The notes under the pieces: model-generated
Told to the model about the DNA's origin: nothing
Database searches by the model: none
What the model saw: only the letters and a program-made list of their open reading frames with translations
Translations under genes and position numbers: made by a program
Shown: positions 27,006-36,045 of the stretch, in pieces
Layout of the letters: each line of letters opens with the position of its first letter
How positions within the stretch are numbered: the first letter of the stretch is position 1
Assembly (NCBI RefSeq): GCF_031348265.1
Contig: NZ_CP133771.1
Span: 5,704,001-5,768,000 of the forward strand
DNA length: 64,000 bases
From: Streptomyces collinus
GTDB lineage: Bacteria; Actinomycetota; Actinomycetes; Streptomycetales; Streptomycetaceae
Direction: 5' to 3'

Positions 27006-27981
27006 GACCCGGTCCCTTCCGTTCCAGTGCGGCGGGGGCCGCCGCGGGTGCCGCGCGCCATCGCGCGCCGGCCACCTTCAGGACCCCCGCCGCGGCGGTG
27101 GCCGCCCGCCGGCGGCGCGGCACCACCGCACGACGGTGCAGCACGGTGTAGTCGTGCCGCGCGATCGCGTCGAGGATGCCGCCGTACAGCGTGAACGCGG
27201 TGCGAATACAGGGGCGCACCCGCGGGTCGAGCATCGCGATGCCCGGTTCCGCCTCCCGGTACACGTCCCTGGTCAGGGCCTCGGCCGCGACGAGGGCCGC
27301 CCTGATGCGCGGGTCATGGCGTCCGGTGCGCCGGCTCCACTCCAGCAGCGGCCGGTCCACGCCGTGGGCGGCAAGCAGGTCAGCGGGCAGGTAGACGCGG
27401 CCGCGGTCCAGGTCCTCGCCCACGTCCCGCAGGAAGTTGGTGAGCTGGAACGCCACCCCGAGGGCCGCCGCGTGCACAGCGGCCTCCTCGCGCGGGACGA
27501 CCGTGCCGAGCACGGGCAGCAGCTGAAGGCCGATCACCGCCGCCGATCCGTGCATGTAGGCCCGCAGGTCGGCGTAGGTCGGGTAGTCGGTGACGGTCAG
27601 GTCTGCGCGCATCGAGACGAGGAAGTCGGCGAACAGCGTCACGTCGATGCCGTACCGGTCGGCGGTGTCGGCCACGGCCCGGACCACCGGTTCGGTCCCG
27701 CCGCCGGTGCGCAGCGTGTGGGCGAGCTCGCCCTCCAGCCGCGTCAGCAGCAGGCCGGGCTCGTCGGGGGTCCGGTGCCGGTCCAGGTCGTCGACGATGT
27801 CGTCGGCCCAGCGGGCGAAGCCGTACAGCGCGTGCACCGCCGAGCGGCGCTCCAGTGGCAGCAGGCGGGTGGCCAGGAAGTAGGTCCGGCCGTGGCGCGC
27901 GTTGAGCTGCCGGCATCGGGTGTATGCGGCACGCAGGCCGGGGTCGGTGATCCCCGCTGCGTCCAGTTCACGTCGGGTCAT
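26998..27981 (-). CDS. crtB: Phytoene synthase
   Basis: Condenses two GGPP to phytoene, the first committed carotenoid step. The 327-residue protein has both Asp-rich motifs (WADDIVDDLD and RDVGEDLDRGRVYLP) and the YGFARWADDI signature. ATG 27981 follows GGAG by nine bases; the GTG six bases upstream is too close to that site. The start lies inside the end of crtI (14-base overlap) and its end overlaps the Rieske gene, so the operon is tightly coupled. Confidence 0.96.
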   Translation of the reverse strand: MTRRELDAAGITDPGLRAAYTRCRQLNARHGRTYFLATRLLPLERRSAVHALYGFARWADDIVDDLDRHRTPDEPGLLLTRLEGELAHTLRTGGGTEPVVRAVADTADRYGIDVTLFADFLVSMRADLTVTDYPTYADLRAYMHGSAAVIGLQLLPVLGTVVPREEAAVHAAALGVAFQLTNFLRDVGEDLDRGRVYLPADLLAAHGVDRPLLEWSRRTGRHDPRIRAALVAAEALTRDVYREAEPGIAMLDPRVRPCIRTAFTLYGGILDAIARHDYTVLHRRAVVPRRRRAATAAAGVLKVAGARWRAAPAAAPAALERKGPGRE

Positions 27982-29539
27982 GGGCACCTGCTCCGGTCGG
28001 GGTGGACGGGACCTCCCGTACGGCCGGGCGCGGGCGGGAGGCCGGAGAGCGGCGTCCCGGGCCGCCCGTGACCCGGGCGGCGGCGAGCTTGCCGCTGATC
28101 AGCACGGTCGGTACGCCGACCCCGGGTGTCGTCCCGCAGCCGGCGAGCACCACGTTGTCCAGCCCGCGCACGAGGTTGCGCGGCCGGAAGGGCCCGGTCT
28201 GGGCGAAGGTGTGGGACACGGAGAAGGGGCTGCCCGCCGCGTGGCCCTGGGCCGTCCAGTCGAGCGGGGTCACCAGCAGTTCCTCCTCGACGCTGTCCGC
28301 GAACCCGTCCAGGCCGCGGCGTTCCAGCTCGGCGACCAGGCTGTCGCGGTAGCGCGGGCCGAGGTCCCGCCAGGCGGCGGCGGAGGGGCCGACGGCCGTG
28401 TTGGGGCAGGGCGCCAGGACGTAGTGGAGGTGACGGCCCGGCGGCGCCAGGGAGGCGTCGTGCGTCGTCGGACGGGTGATCAGCAGCGACGGGTCGCTCA
28501 TCAGCGCCCCCGTCCGGGTCAGTTCGTCGAAGGTGCGCTCCCACGCGGCGCCGAAGGACAGCGTGTGGTGGGCGAGGTGGGGCCAGGTGCGGTCGGTCCC
28601 CGCGTGCAGGACCACCGCGGACGGCGAGTGCCGCAGCCGTACCGGACGCCGGGGTGCCCGGCCCAGCAGCCGGTGCGCGGCGGGCAGTTCGCAGGTCAGC
28701 ACCACCGCGTCGCACGGGATGCGCTCACCCGAGGCGAGCCGGACCGCCCGCACCCGGCCCGCGGAGCGTTCCAGCGCGCTCACCTCGGCCGACCAGCGCA
28801 GCTCGGCACCGGCCCCGGCCGCCACGTCCGCCATCGCCCGGGGCAGCGCGTGCATGCCGCCCTTGGGGAACCAGACACCGGCCACCGTGTCCATGTAGGC
28901 GATCACCGCGTAGGCCGCCAGCGCCCGGGCCGGGGCCACCCCGGCGTACAGGGCCTGGAAGGAGAAGACCCGGCGCAGACGGGCGTCGGAGAGGAAGCGG
29001 CCGATCCTGCCGTCGAGACGTCCGAAGCCGCCGAGCGCCGCGAGCCGGGCCAGATCCGGATGCGCCAGCTGGAACGGCGAGTCGAAGTTGGTGTCGATGA
29101 AACGGCGCATCTGCGCCCGGTACAGCCGCTCCAGCCACTCCCGCAGCCTGCGGTAGCCCGCCGCCTCCGCCGGTCCGGCGAAGCGCCGCACCTCCGCCTC
29201 CATGGCATCGCCGTCGGTGTGCACGTCGAGCGAGGTCCCGTCCGCGAAACCGGCCCGGTAGGCGGGGTGAAGGGGCAGCAGCTCGACGTGCCGGCCGAGG
29301 CTCTCGCCGACCGCCGCGAACGCCGCGTCGGCCAGATGCGGCATCGTCAGCACGGTCGGCCCGGTGTCCACCAGGTAGTCGCCGAGCCGTGCCCGCCCGG
29401 CCCTTCCGCCCGGGCCGGCGTCCCGTTCGACGAGTGTCACCCGGCGGCCGGCGCCCAGCAGATGCAGCGCGCACGCCAGCCCGGACAGGCCGGCGCCCAC
29501 CACGACCACATGGTCCGTCGGTCCCGTCACCGTCCTCAT
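27968..29539 (-). CDS. crtI: Phytoene desaturase
   Basis: A membrane-associated FAD enzyme making lycopene from phytoene by four desaturations. At 523 residues it has the usual length, with VVVVGAGLSGLACALHL at the N-terminus, GDYLVDTGPTVLTMP, WFPKGGMHALPRAMADV and the C-terminal GCGTTPGVGVPTVLISGKLAAARV block. ATG 29539 overlaps the crtE stop (ATGA). The last 25 residues are a Pro/Arg-rich tail that runs over the crtB start. Confidence 0.96.
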   Translation of the reverse strand: MRTVTGPTDHVVVVGAGLSGLACALHLLGAGRRVTLVERDAGPGGRAGRARLGDYLVDTGPTVLTMPHLADAAFAAVGESLGRHVELLPLHPAYRAGFADGTSLDVHTDGDAMEAEVRRFAGPAEAAGYRRLREWLERLYRAQMRRFIDTNFDSPFQLAHPDLARLAALGGFGRLDGRIGRFLSDARLRRVFSFQALYAGVAPARALAAYAVIAYMDTVAGVWFPKGGMHALPRAMADVAAGAGAELRWSAEVSALERSAGRVRAVRLASGERIPCDAVVLTCELPAAHRLLGRAPRRPVRLRHSPSAVVLHAGTDRTWPHLAHHTLSFGAAWERTFDELTRTGALMSDPSLLITRPTTHDASLAPPGRHLHYVLAPCPNTAVGPSAAAWRDLGPRYRDSLVAELERRGLDGFADSVEEELLVTPLDWTAQGHAAGSPFSVSHTFAQTGPFRPRNLVRGLDNVVLAGCGTTPGVGVPTVLISGKLAAARVTGGPGRRSPASRPRPAVREVPSTPTGAGAHDPT

Positions 29540-30678
29540 ACGAGCTCCTCCGCGTGGCGCGGGGCGAGGCCCGAGGCCCGCTCGACCAGGGCGGCGAACT
29601 CCCGCCGCACACCCGTGGCGGCGCCGGTCGCCTCGAAATGCCGCAGCCCGGTGGCCGCCAGGTCCGCGATCCTCGCCTCCACCTCGGCCCGGGCACCCGT
29701 CCGCTCCAGCGCCGCCCGCATCCGGTCGACGGTGTGCCCCGGCCGGGCCTCCGCGTCCGGGGCGAGCACGGCGGCGGCGTCCCGGTCGCCGGTGGCCTCC
29801 GCGAGCCGGACGGCGGCGGCGAGGAGTGGGGTGAGCTTGCGGGAGCGCAGATCCTCGTCGGCCGGTTTGCCGGTCAGCGCCGGATCGCCGAAGGCCCCGA
29901 GGAGGTCGTCGCGCAGTTGGAAGGCGAGCCCCGCGCACCGGCCTGCGGCCCGCAACGCGCCCACGGTGCGGGCGTCCGCGCCGGCCAGTGCCGCGCCCAG
30001 CGCCAGGGGCCGCGCGACCGTGTACCGGGCGCTCTTCAGGACGGCGATGGTCAGCGCCTCCTCGGCGCCGGACGAGCCGCTCGCCTGCGCACGCAGGTCG
30101 CGGTACTGCCCGGCGACCATCTCGGTGCGCATGGCCCGCCACTCCTCGTGCAGCCGCTGGCCGTGCGGCGAGGTGAGCGCCGTCTCCGTCAGCAGGTCGT
30201 CCGCCCACGCCAGCGCCAGGTCGCCCGCGAGCACGGCGGCCGACGTCCCGAACGGCCCGGCGGAGCCGCCCGCCTGGCCGGCCGGGTGGTCCCGGGCGAA
30301 GTCCACGTGCACCGCGGCGGCACCGCGGCGCAGCGGTGACCCGTCCATCACGTCGTCGTGGATGAGGGCGCAGGCCTGGAGCAGTTCGAGGGCCGCCCCC
30401 GTGCTCAGGACCGCGCCCGCGTCGCCCGAGCCGCCCGCGGCCCGCCAGCCGCACCACACGAACGCCGTACGCAGCCGCTTGCCGCCCCGCCGGACGAACG
30501 CGGCGACGCGCTCGGCCATCTCGCGGGAGAACACCGCGTCGGTGTCGCGGGCCTGCCGCAGCCGGTCCTCCAGCACCCGCTCCAGCACCGCCTCCATGGC
30601 GCGCGTGGCCCCCGGAGCGGTGAGCGGGGCGTGATGCGTCTCCGCCGATCCGGCCACCGTCGGCCGCGGTCCAAGCAT
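29536..30678 (-). CDS. crtE: Geranylgeranyl diphosphate synthase
   Basis: Chain-elongates DMAPP/IPP (made through IspH) to GGPP for CrtB. The 380-residue protein has the first Asp-rich motif HDDVMDGSPLRRG and the second region FQLRDDLLGAFGD, plus GGKRLRTAF. ATG 30678 is chosen because GAGAAGGGG lies about seven bases upstream; the longer frame up to 30795 would run into phr. A GAACAC motif (30753-30765) suggests its own light-dependent promoter even though phr lies upstream on the same strand. Confidence 0.94.
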   Translation of the reverse strand: MLGPRPTVAGSAETHHAPLTAPGATRAMEAVLERVLEDRLRQARDTDAVFSREMAERVAAFVRRGGKRLRTAFVWCGWRAAGGSGDAGAVLSTGAALELLQACALIHDDVMDGSPLRRGAAAVHVDFARDHPAGQAGGSAGPFGTSAAVLAGDLALAWADDLLTETALTSPHGQRLHEEWRAMRTEMVAGQYRDLRAQASGSSGAEEALTIAVLKSARYTVARPLALGAALAGADARTVGALRAAGRCAGLAFQLRDDLLGAFGDPALTGKPADEDLRSRKLTPLLAAAVRLAEATGDRDAAAVLAPDAEARPGHTVDRMRAALERTGARAEVEARIADLAATGLRHFEATGAATGVRREFAALVERASGLAPRHAEELV

Positions 30679-30752
30679 GCCCAACCCCTTCTCGCTTCCG
30701 GTCGTTCGCACCTCAGTGCGTCCGGTGCTTCCGTGTGATTCCGCCGGGAGTG

Positions 30753-30765
30753 GTGTTCCGGATGC
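30753..30765 (-). promoter_or_regulatory. Candidate LitS -35 element of crtEIB
   Basis: GCATCCGGAACAC on the minus strand lies 75 bases before the crtE start and just after the phr stop. Overlapping it on the other strand is atgcgtcg (30762-30769), identical to eight bases of the LitR half-site. Joint control by LitS and possibly LitR is inferred. Confidence 0.5.
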
Positions 30766-30781
30766 GTCGGGTGCCCGATTC

Positions 30782-32155
30782 TCAGTCGCGGCCACGGGCC
30801 TGCCGGAAGCGGGCCAGGCCCTCGCCGAGATCGAGGAGCGGCGCCGGATAGCGGAGCCCGGCCCGCTCGTCCGCCGGCAGCCGCCAGGGCTCGTGCACCG
30901 CGGCGCCGCCGACGTCCGCCAGTTCGGGCACCCAGCGCCGTACGTACGTGCCGTCCGGGTCGTAGCGCTTGCCCTGGAGGACGGGGTTGAGGACGCGGTG
31001 GGGGCGGGTGTCGGTGCCGGTGCCGGCGACCCACTGCCAGTTCAGCTGGTTGTTGACGAGGTCGCCGTCCACCAGGTACCGCAGGAAGTGCCGGGCGCCG
31101 ATCCGCCAGTCCACGTACAGCGTCTTGGTCAGGAAGCTCGCCACCAGCAGCCGGGCCCGGTTGTGCATCCAGCCCTCGTGGCGCAGCTGGCGCATGCCCG
31201 CGTCGACCACCGGGTAGCCGGTGCGGCCCTCCCGCCACGCGGCGATGTCCTCGGCGGCCTCCTCCTCGCCGCGCCACCGGTCGCCCCGGGTGCGGTAGTC
31301 CTGGACGGACGCCTCGGGCCGGGCGGCGAGGACCTGGTGGTGGAAGTCGCGCCAGCACAGCTGACGGACGAACGCGTCCGCCCCGGCGCCGCCCTTCTCA
31401 CGGGCCCGCCGGACGACGTCCACCGGCGAGAGCGCCCCGAAGTGGAGGTACGGCGACAGCCGTGAGGTCGCGTCACCGGCCAGGTCGTCGTGCCGTTCCT
31501 CGTACCGGGACAGGCCGGTGTCCGCCCACCGGGCGAACCGGTCGCGCCCCGCGCTCTCCCCGCCGGCCGGCAGATCCGGCGACACGTCCGCCACCCCCGC
31601 GCGCGCGGGCGGCTCCTCGCCGCGCACCGCCTCGGGGACCCGCACCGCACGCGGCGCCGGCAGGAGGTCGCGCAGCGGCTCCCTGGACCAGCGGCGCATG
31701 TACGGGGTGAACACGGCGAAGTGGTCCGAGCCGACCGGTGTCACCCTCCCCGGTGCCACGGCGGTGACCACGCTGTCGTGCACCCGCAGCGCGATGCCGC
31801 CGGCGCCCAGGTCCGCGCGCAGCCGCTCCTCCCGGCGGTGGGCGTAGCCGGTGACGCCCGCGGCCATGTGCACCTCCGTGGCGCCGCACTCGGCGGTGAC
31901 CGCCCGGACCTCCCGGGCGACCGGCCCGGTGCGCACGACCAGCCGTCCGCCGCGCCGGCGCAGCGAGGAGTCGAGGTCGGCCAGGCAGTCGGCGAGGAAC
32001 GCGACGCGGTTGGGCACGTCGAATCCGGCGGCGTGGACGGCGGGGTCGCGGACGAACAGGGGCACGACCTCGTCCGCCGAGTTCAGGGCTGCGCGCAGCG
32101 GCGGATGGTCGTGCAGGCGCAGGTCCGAGGTGAACAGGACGACCGCGACGGTCAT
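30782..32155 (-). CDS. phr: Class I deoxyribodipyrimidine photolyase
   Basis: Repairs UV-made pyrimidine dimers with blue light. The 457-residue flavoprotein has the N-terminal antenna domain (VVLFTSDLRLHDHPPL) and the FAD/DNA-binding domain with TGYPVVDAGMRQL, GWMHNRARLLVASFLTK, LNWQWVAGTGTD and RVLNP. ATG 32155 is preceded by AGGAG, four bases after the stop of the SDR gene, so the two form one transcript. Placing photolyase beside carotenoid genes gives a joint answer to light damage. Confidence 0.95.
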   Translation of the reverse strand: MTVAVVLFTSDLRLHDHPPLRAALNSADEVVPLFVRDPAVHAAGFDVPNRVAFLADCLADLDSSLRRRGGRLVVRTGPVAREVRAVTAECGATEVHMAAGVTGYAHRREERLRADLGAGGIALRVHDSVVTAVAPGRVTPVGSDHFAVFTPYMRRWSREPLRDLLPAPRAVRVPEAVRGEEPPARAGVADVSPDLPAGGESAGRDRFARWADTGLSRYEERHDDLAGDATSRLSPYLHFGALSPVDVVRRAREKGGAGADAFVRQLCWRDFHHQVLAARPEASVQDYRTRGDRWRGEEEAAEDIAAWREGRTGYPVVDAGMRQLRHEGWMHNRARLLVASFLTKTLYVDWRIGARHFLRYLVDGDLVNNQLNWQWVAGTGTDTRPHRVLNPVLQGKRYDPDGTYVRRWVPELADVGGAAVHEPWRLPADERAGLRYPAPLLDLGEGLARFRQARGRD

Positions 32156-32159
32156 GGTG

Positions 32160-33743
32160 TCACTCCTGGTGCGGTGGTGCGGGTTGCGTGCGTTGCTCCC
32201 GGACACTTCGCCGCTCGCGGGCCCGCCGGATGCGCGAGGCGCCGCGGCGTCCGCCGGTGCCCTCGGACGCGGCCCGCGCGATGTTGCGCGCCATGCCGCC
32301 GAACACGACGGAGTGGAACGGGGCGACGCTCCACCAGTAGGCGTGGCCGAGCAGGCCGCGCGGATGGAACAGGGCCCGCTGCCGGTAGCGGGTGCGGCCC
32401 TTCTCGTCGGTCTCGGCGTACATCTCCAGCCAGGCGAGGCCGGGCAGCCGCATCTCGGCGCGCAGCCGCAGCAGACGACCCGGTTCGATCTCCTCGACCC
32501 GCCAGAAGTCCAGCGAGTCGCCGACCCTCAGCCGCTCGGTGTCCCGTCGGCCGCGGCGCAGCCCGACCCCGCCCGCGAACCGGTCCAGCCAGCCGCGGAC
32601 CGCCCAGGCCAGAGGGGAGGAGTACCAGCCGTTGTCGCCGCCGATGCCCTCGACGACCTTCCACAGCGCGGCCCGGGACGCGTCGACCGGCCGCTGCCGT
32701 TCGTCCTGGTAGAGGCTGCCGCCCGCCCAGTCCGGGTCGGTGGGCAGCGGGTCGCTGGGCGCCCCGGGCACCGACGCCGAGGACCAGCGCGTGGAGACCT
32801 GCGCCTCGCGCACCCTGCGCAGCGCCAGGGCCAGCGCCTCGTCGAACGGCAGCGGCCGGCCCGGGAGGTCCGGCACGTACCGGGCGATGTCGTGTTCGCC
32901 GCAGACGACCTCGTGCCGCAGCGACTCGGTCAGCGGCCGGGCGAGCGAGGCGGGCACCGGCGTGACCAGGCCGACCCAGTGGCTGGACAGCCGTGGGGTG
33001 AGGACCGGGACCGGCACGATGAACCGCCGCCGCAGTCCGGCGACGGCGGCGTAGCGTCGCATCATGTCGCGGTAGGTGAGGACGTCCGGCCCGCCGATGT
33101 CGAAGGCCCGGTCGACGTCGTCCGGCATGGTGGCCGACCCGACGAGGTAGCGCAGCACGTCCCGAACGCCGATGGGCTGGGTGCGGGTGTGCACCCAGCT
33201 GGGGGTGACCATGACGGGCAGGCGTTCGGTGAGGTAGCGCAGCATCTCGAACGACGCCGAACCCGAGCCGATGACGACGGCGGCCCGCAGCACGGTCGCG
33301 GGCACGGGCGAGTCGAGGAAGATCTGCCCCACCTCGGCCCGGGACCTCAGGTGCGGGGAGAGCTCCCCCTCGGGGACGCCACGCGGCGTGAGCCCGCCGA
33401 GGTAGACGATCCGCCGTACGCCGGCCGCCCGGGCCTGTTCGGCGAAGATCCGGGCGGCGGCGCGGTCGGTGTCCTCGAACCCGGAGCCGGAGCCGAGGGC
33501 GTGCACCAGGTAGTAGGCGACATCGATCCCGCGCATCGCCGAGGCGAGCGACTCCGGGTCCGTGACGTCCCCCCGGACCGTCTCGGCGTGAGACGCCCAG
33601 GGGTGGTCGCGGAGTTTGCCGGGGGAGCGGGCCAGACACCGGACGCTGTGGCCCTCCTGGAGCAGTTCCGGCACCAGGCGCCCGCCGATGTATCCGGACG
33701 CCCCGGTGACCAGGCAGTGCAGCCGCCGCCCGTCCGTCGCCAT
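32160..33743 (-). CDS. NAD(P)-binding SDR with C-terminal DUF2867 domain
   Basis: The 527-residue protein has an atypical short-chain dehydrogenase/NmrA-like N-terminal half (CLVTGASGYIGGRLVPELL, YYLVHALGSG, VYLGGLTP) and a C-terminal SRPBCC-like DUF2867 half (GDNGWYSSPLAWAVRG, SLDFWRVEEIEPGRLLRLRAEMRLPG and YRQRALFHPRGLLGHAYWWSVAPFH). It begins the SDR-phr run of the light cluster; in S. coelicolor similar genes also sit by lit/crt genes. Substrate unknown. GGAGG lies ahead of ATG 33743. Confidence 0.85.
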   Translation of the reverse strand: MATDGRRLHCLVTGASGYIGGRLVPELLQEGHSVRCLARSPGKLRDHPWASHAETVRGDVTDPESLASAMRGIDVAYYLVHALGSGSGFEDTDRAAARIFAEQARAAGVRRIVYLGGLTPRGVPEGELSPHLRSRAEVGQIFLDSPVPATVLRAAVVIGSGSASFEMLRYLTERLPVMVTPSWVHTRTQPIGVRDVLRYLVGSATMPDDVDRAFDIGGPDVLTYRDMMRRYAAVAGLRRRFIVPVPVLTPRLSSHWVGLVTPVPASLARPLTESLRHEVVCGEHDIARYVPDLPGRPLPFDEALALALRRVREAQVSTRWSSASVPGAPSDPLPTDPDWAGGSLYQDERQRPVDASRAALWKVVEGIGGDNGWYSSPLAWAVRGWLDRFAGGVGLRRGRRDTERLRVGDSLDFWRVEEIEPGRLLRLRAEMRLPGLAWLEMYAETDEKGRTRYRQRALFHPRGLLGHAYWWSVAPFHSVVFGGMARNIARAASEGTGGRRGASRIRRARERRSVREQRTQPAPPHQE

Positions 33744-33859
33744 CGTCGTGCCTCCGTCCTCCGGAACCGTCGCCGTGCCGCCGGAGCGCGGCCGCCCCGA
33801 CGCGAACCTTTCCCGCCCGGGGCGCTTCGCGGATGCACGACACGGGTGATGCCGACGGT

Positions 33860-35977
33860 TCAGCCGGAGGGAGTACCGCCGCCGGACCTCACCGGCTCGT
33901 CGCGGGCGAGGGCGCTCGGCCACCACGCCCGGGGCCCGATGTCGATCATCAGCGCGGGCACCAGCAGCGAGCGCACCACGAGCGTGTCGAGCAGCACCCC
34001 GAAGGCGACGATGAACGCGATCTGCACCAGGAACGCCAGGGGGATCACCATCAGCGCCGCGAACGTCGCGGCGAGCACGACACCCGCCGAGGTGATCACC
34101 CCGCCGGTCGTGGTCAGCCCGCGCAGCACACCCTGCCGGTTGCCGTGCGCGAGCGCCTCCTCCCGGACCCGGGACATCAGGAAGATGTTGTAGTCGACGC
34201 CGAGCGCCACCAGGAACACGAAGCCGTACAGCGGCACCGAGGCGTCCGTCCCGCTGAACCCGAGGAGGTTCTGGAAGACCAGCGCCGACACGCCCAGCGT
34301 CGCCAGGAAGTTGAGCCCCACGGTCGCGACCAGCAGCACCGGCACGAGCAGGGAACGCAGCAGCAGCATCAGGATCAGCAGGATGACGGCGAGCACGATC
34401 GGCACGATGACCGTCCGGTCCCGGGCGGCGGTCTGCTGGGTGTCGTACTGCTGCGCCGTGTACCCGCCGACCAGGGCGTCCGCCCCGGGCACCGCGTGCA
34501 CCCGCGCGCGCAGCCGCTCGACGGTCTCCTTGGCCGCGTCGCTGTCCGCGGCGGCCTCCAGGGTGGCGTCGATGCGCACCCGCCCGTCGACCGCGAGCGG
34601 CTCGCCCGCCCCGGGCCGTCCGGAGGCGGAGACGGCGCCGGCGGAGGCCACGCCCTCTGTGCTGCGCGCGGCGGCCGTCACCTCGGCGGTCCGGCCGGCG
34701 TCGGCGATGATGACGGCCGGGTTGCCGGACCCGCCGGGGAAGTGCGCACCGAGCGTCGTCTGCGCGGCCACCGAGGGCGCGTCGTTCACGAAGATCTCGT
34801 CGAGCGGCACGCCCTTGGAGGACAGGGAGGGCGAGAAGGCCGCGAAGACGGCCAGCACGAGCGCCGTCACCGCCCAGGTCCGCCGCGGCCGGCCGTTCAC
34901 CGTCCTCGCGACCCGGCGCCACACGCCGCTGCCCTCCCCGGACTCCTCCGGGGGCTTCGGCCGGGACGGCCAGTAGGCGGTGCGGCCCAGCAGGGCCAGC
35001 GCGGCCGGCAGGAAGGTGAGCGTGGTGAGCACGGCGCAGCAGATGCCGATGGCGCCGACCGGCCCGAGGGCGCGGTTGTTGGTGAGGTCGCTCGCGAGCA
35101 GGGCCAGCAGGCCGAGCGCGACGGTGGCGGCGCTGGCGGTGATGGCGCCGAACGAGCGGCGTACGGCGGCCGTCGCGGCCCCGAAGCGGTCCCCGCGCAG
35201 GGCGAGTTCCTCACGGAAGCGCGCGGCCAGCAGCAGGGCGTAGTCGGTGGCGGCGCCGATCACCAGGATCGACAGGATGCCCTGGACTTGTCCGTCGACC
35301 CGGACCACGTCCCGGTCGGCCAGTGCGTAGACCACCGCGCAGGCGAGGCCCAGCGCGAAGACCGACCCCAGGATGATCAGGAAGGGCAGCAACACGCTCC
35401 GGTACACCAGCAGCAGGATCAGCAGCACGGCGCCGAGGGCCACGCCGAGCAGCAGTCCGTCGATGCCCGCGAACGCGTCCGACAGATCGGCCTGACTGGC
35501 CGCGGGCCCGGCGATCTGCGCCGTGGTGTCCGGCACGGCCCCGGCCGCCTCGCGCACCGCGTCGAGGACGGTGGGCAGTTCGTCGCCCAGGTCGGGCTCC
35601 AGCTGGACGACGACCTGTATCGCCTCGCGGTCGTCGGAGAGCAGGGCGGGCGACGGGCGGCCCACGACGCCGGGCTTCCCGGCGAGCGCGGCGACGGCAC
35701 GGCCGGCCTCGGCCTGCCGTTCCTTCGTGAACCGCTCCCCGTCCGCCGTCCAGACCACGATCGCCGGGACGGTCTCGGACCGGTCGAAGGCCGCGCGGGC
35801 TTCGAGCACCCGGGTGGACTCGGCGCTCCGCGGCAGGAAGGCGGCCTGGTCATTGCTGGCCACTTCGCCGAGCTTGCCCGCGTAGGGACCGAGCGTTCCG
35901 CCCACCCCCAGCCAGACGAGCAGCAGAACGAGCGGTACGAGCCGCCGGGCCCAACGCTGTGCGGTACTCATGCGCAT
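33860..35977 (-). CDS. MMPL-family (RND) membrane transporter
   Basis: A 705-residue exporter with two repeats, each of one membrane helix, a large extracytoplasmic domain and five further helices (about residues 10-30, 175-340, 370-390 and 525-690). The GQVQGILSILVIGAATDYALLLAARFREEL block and its second copy ALGVDYNIFLMSRVREEAL hold the conserved GxxxDY proton-relay motif. It is divergent from a MarR gene, and the shared operator covers its -10 region, so it is probably induced by a drug or lipid ligand. ATG 35977 is chosen; ATG 35971 is possible. Confidence 0.92.
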   Translation of the reverse strand: MRMSTAQRWARRLVPLVLLLVWLGVGGTLGPYAGKLGEVASNDQAAFLPRSAESTRVLEARAAFDRSETVPAIVVWTADGERFTKERQAEAGRAVAALAGKPGVVGRPSPALLSDDREAIQVVVQLEPDLGDELPTVLDAVREAAGAVPDTTAQIAGPAASQADLSDAFAGIDGLLLGVALGAVLLILLLVYRSVLLPFLIILGSVFALGLACAVVYALADRDVVRVDGQVQGILSILVIGAATDYALLLAARFREELALRGDRFGAATAAVRRSFGAITASAATVALGLLALLASDLTNNRALGPVGAIGICCAVLTTLTFLPAALALLGRTAYWPSRPKPPEESGEGSGVWRRVARTVNGRPRRTWAVTALVLAVFAAFSPSLSSKGVPLDEIFVNDAPSVAAQTTLGAHFPGGSGNPAVIIADAGRTAEVTAAARSTEGVASAGAVSASGRPGAGEPLAVDGRVRIDATLEAAADSDAAKETVERLRARVHAVPGADALVGGYTAQQYDTQQTAARDRTVIVPIVLAVILLILMLLLRSLLVPVLLVATVGLNFLATLGVSALVFQNLLGFSGTDASVPLYGFVFLVALGVDYNIFLMSRVREEALAHGNRQGVLRGLTTTGGVITSAGVVLAATFAALMVIPLAFLVQIAFIVAFGVLLDTLVVRSLLVPALMIDIGPRAWWPSALARDEPVRSGGGTPSG

Positions 35978-36009
35978 CCCAAGCCGTAGAGGAAGTAACT
36001 CACTCGTAA

Positions 36010-36034
36010 AGTATCTCAATCATTGAGAGATACT
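36010..36034. promoter_or_regulatory. Nested palindromic operator between the MMPL and MarR genes
   Basis: Outer arms agtatctc (36010-36017) and gagatact (36027-36034) enclose aatcattga; an inner perfect palindrome ctcaat-c-attgag spans 36015-36027. The rightward -10 TACTAG (36031-36036) and a leftward TACTTT (36013-36008) both overlap it, so a MarR dimer here would repress both genes. Confidence 0.8.
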
Positions 36035-36045
36035 AGGCTGGGGGG

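Noticed and set aside
33821..33838. Fourth LitS-type promoter before the SDR gene
   Set aside because: GCATCCG is present but is followed by CGAAGC rather than GAACAC, so the key part of the motif is missing.
32160..34922. 920-codon minus frame extending the SDR gene upstream
   Set aside because: The extension runs antisense to nothing recognisable, overlaps the MMPL gene in another frame, and the SDR fold begins just after ATG 33743 with a ribosome site.
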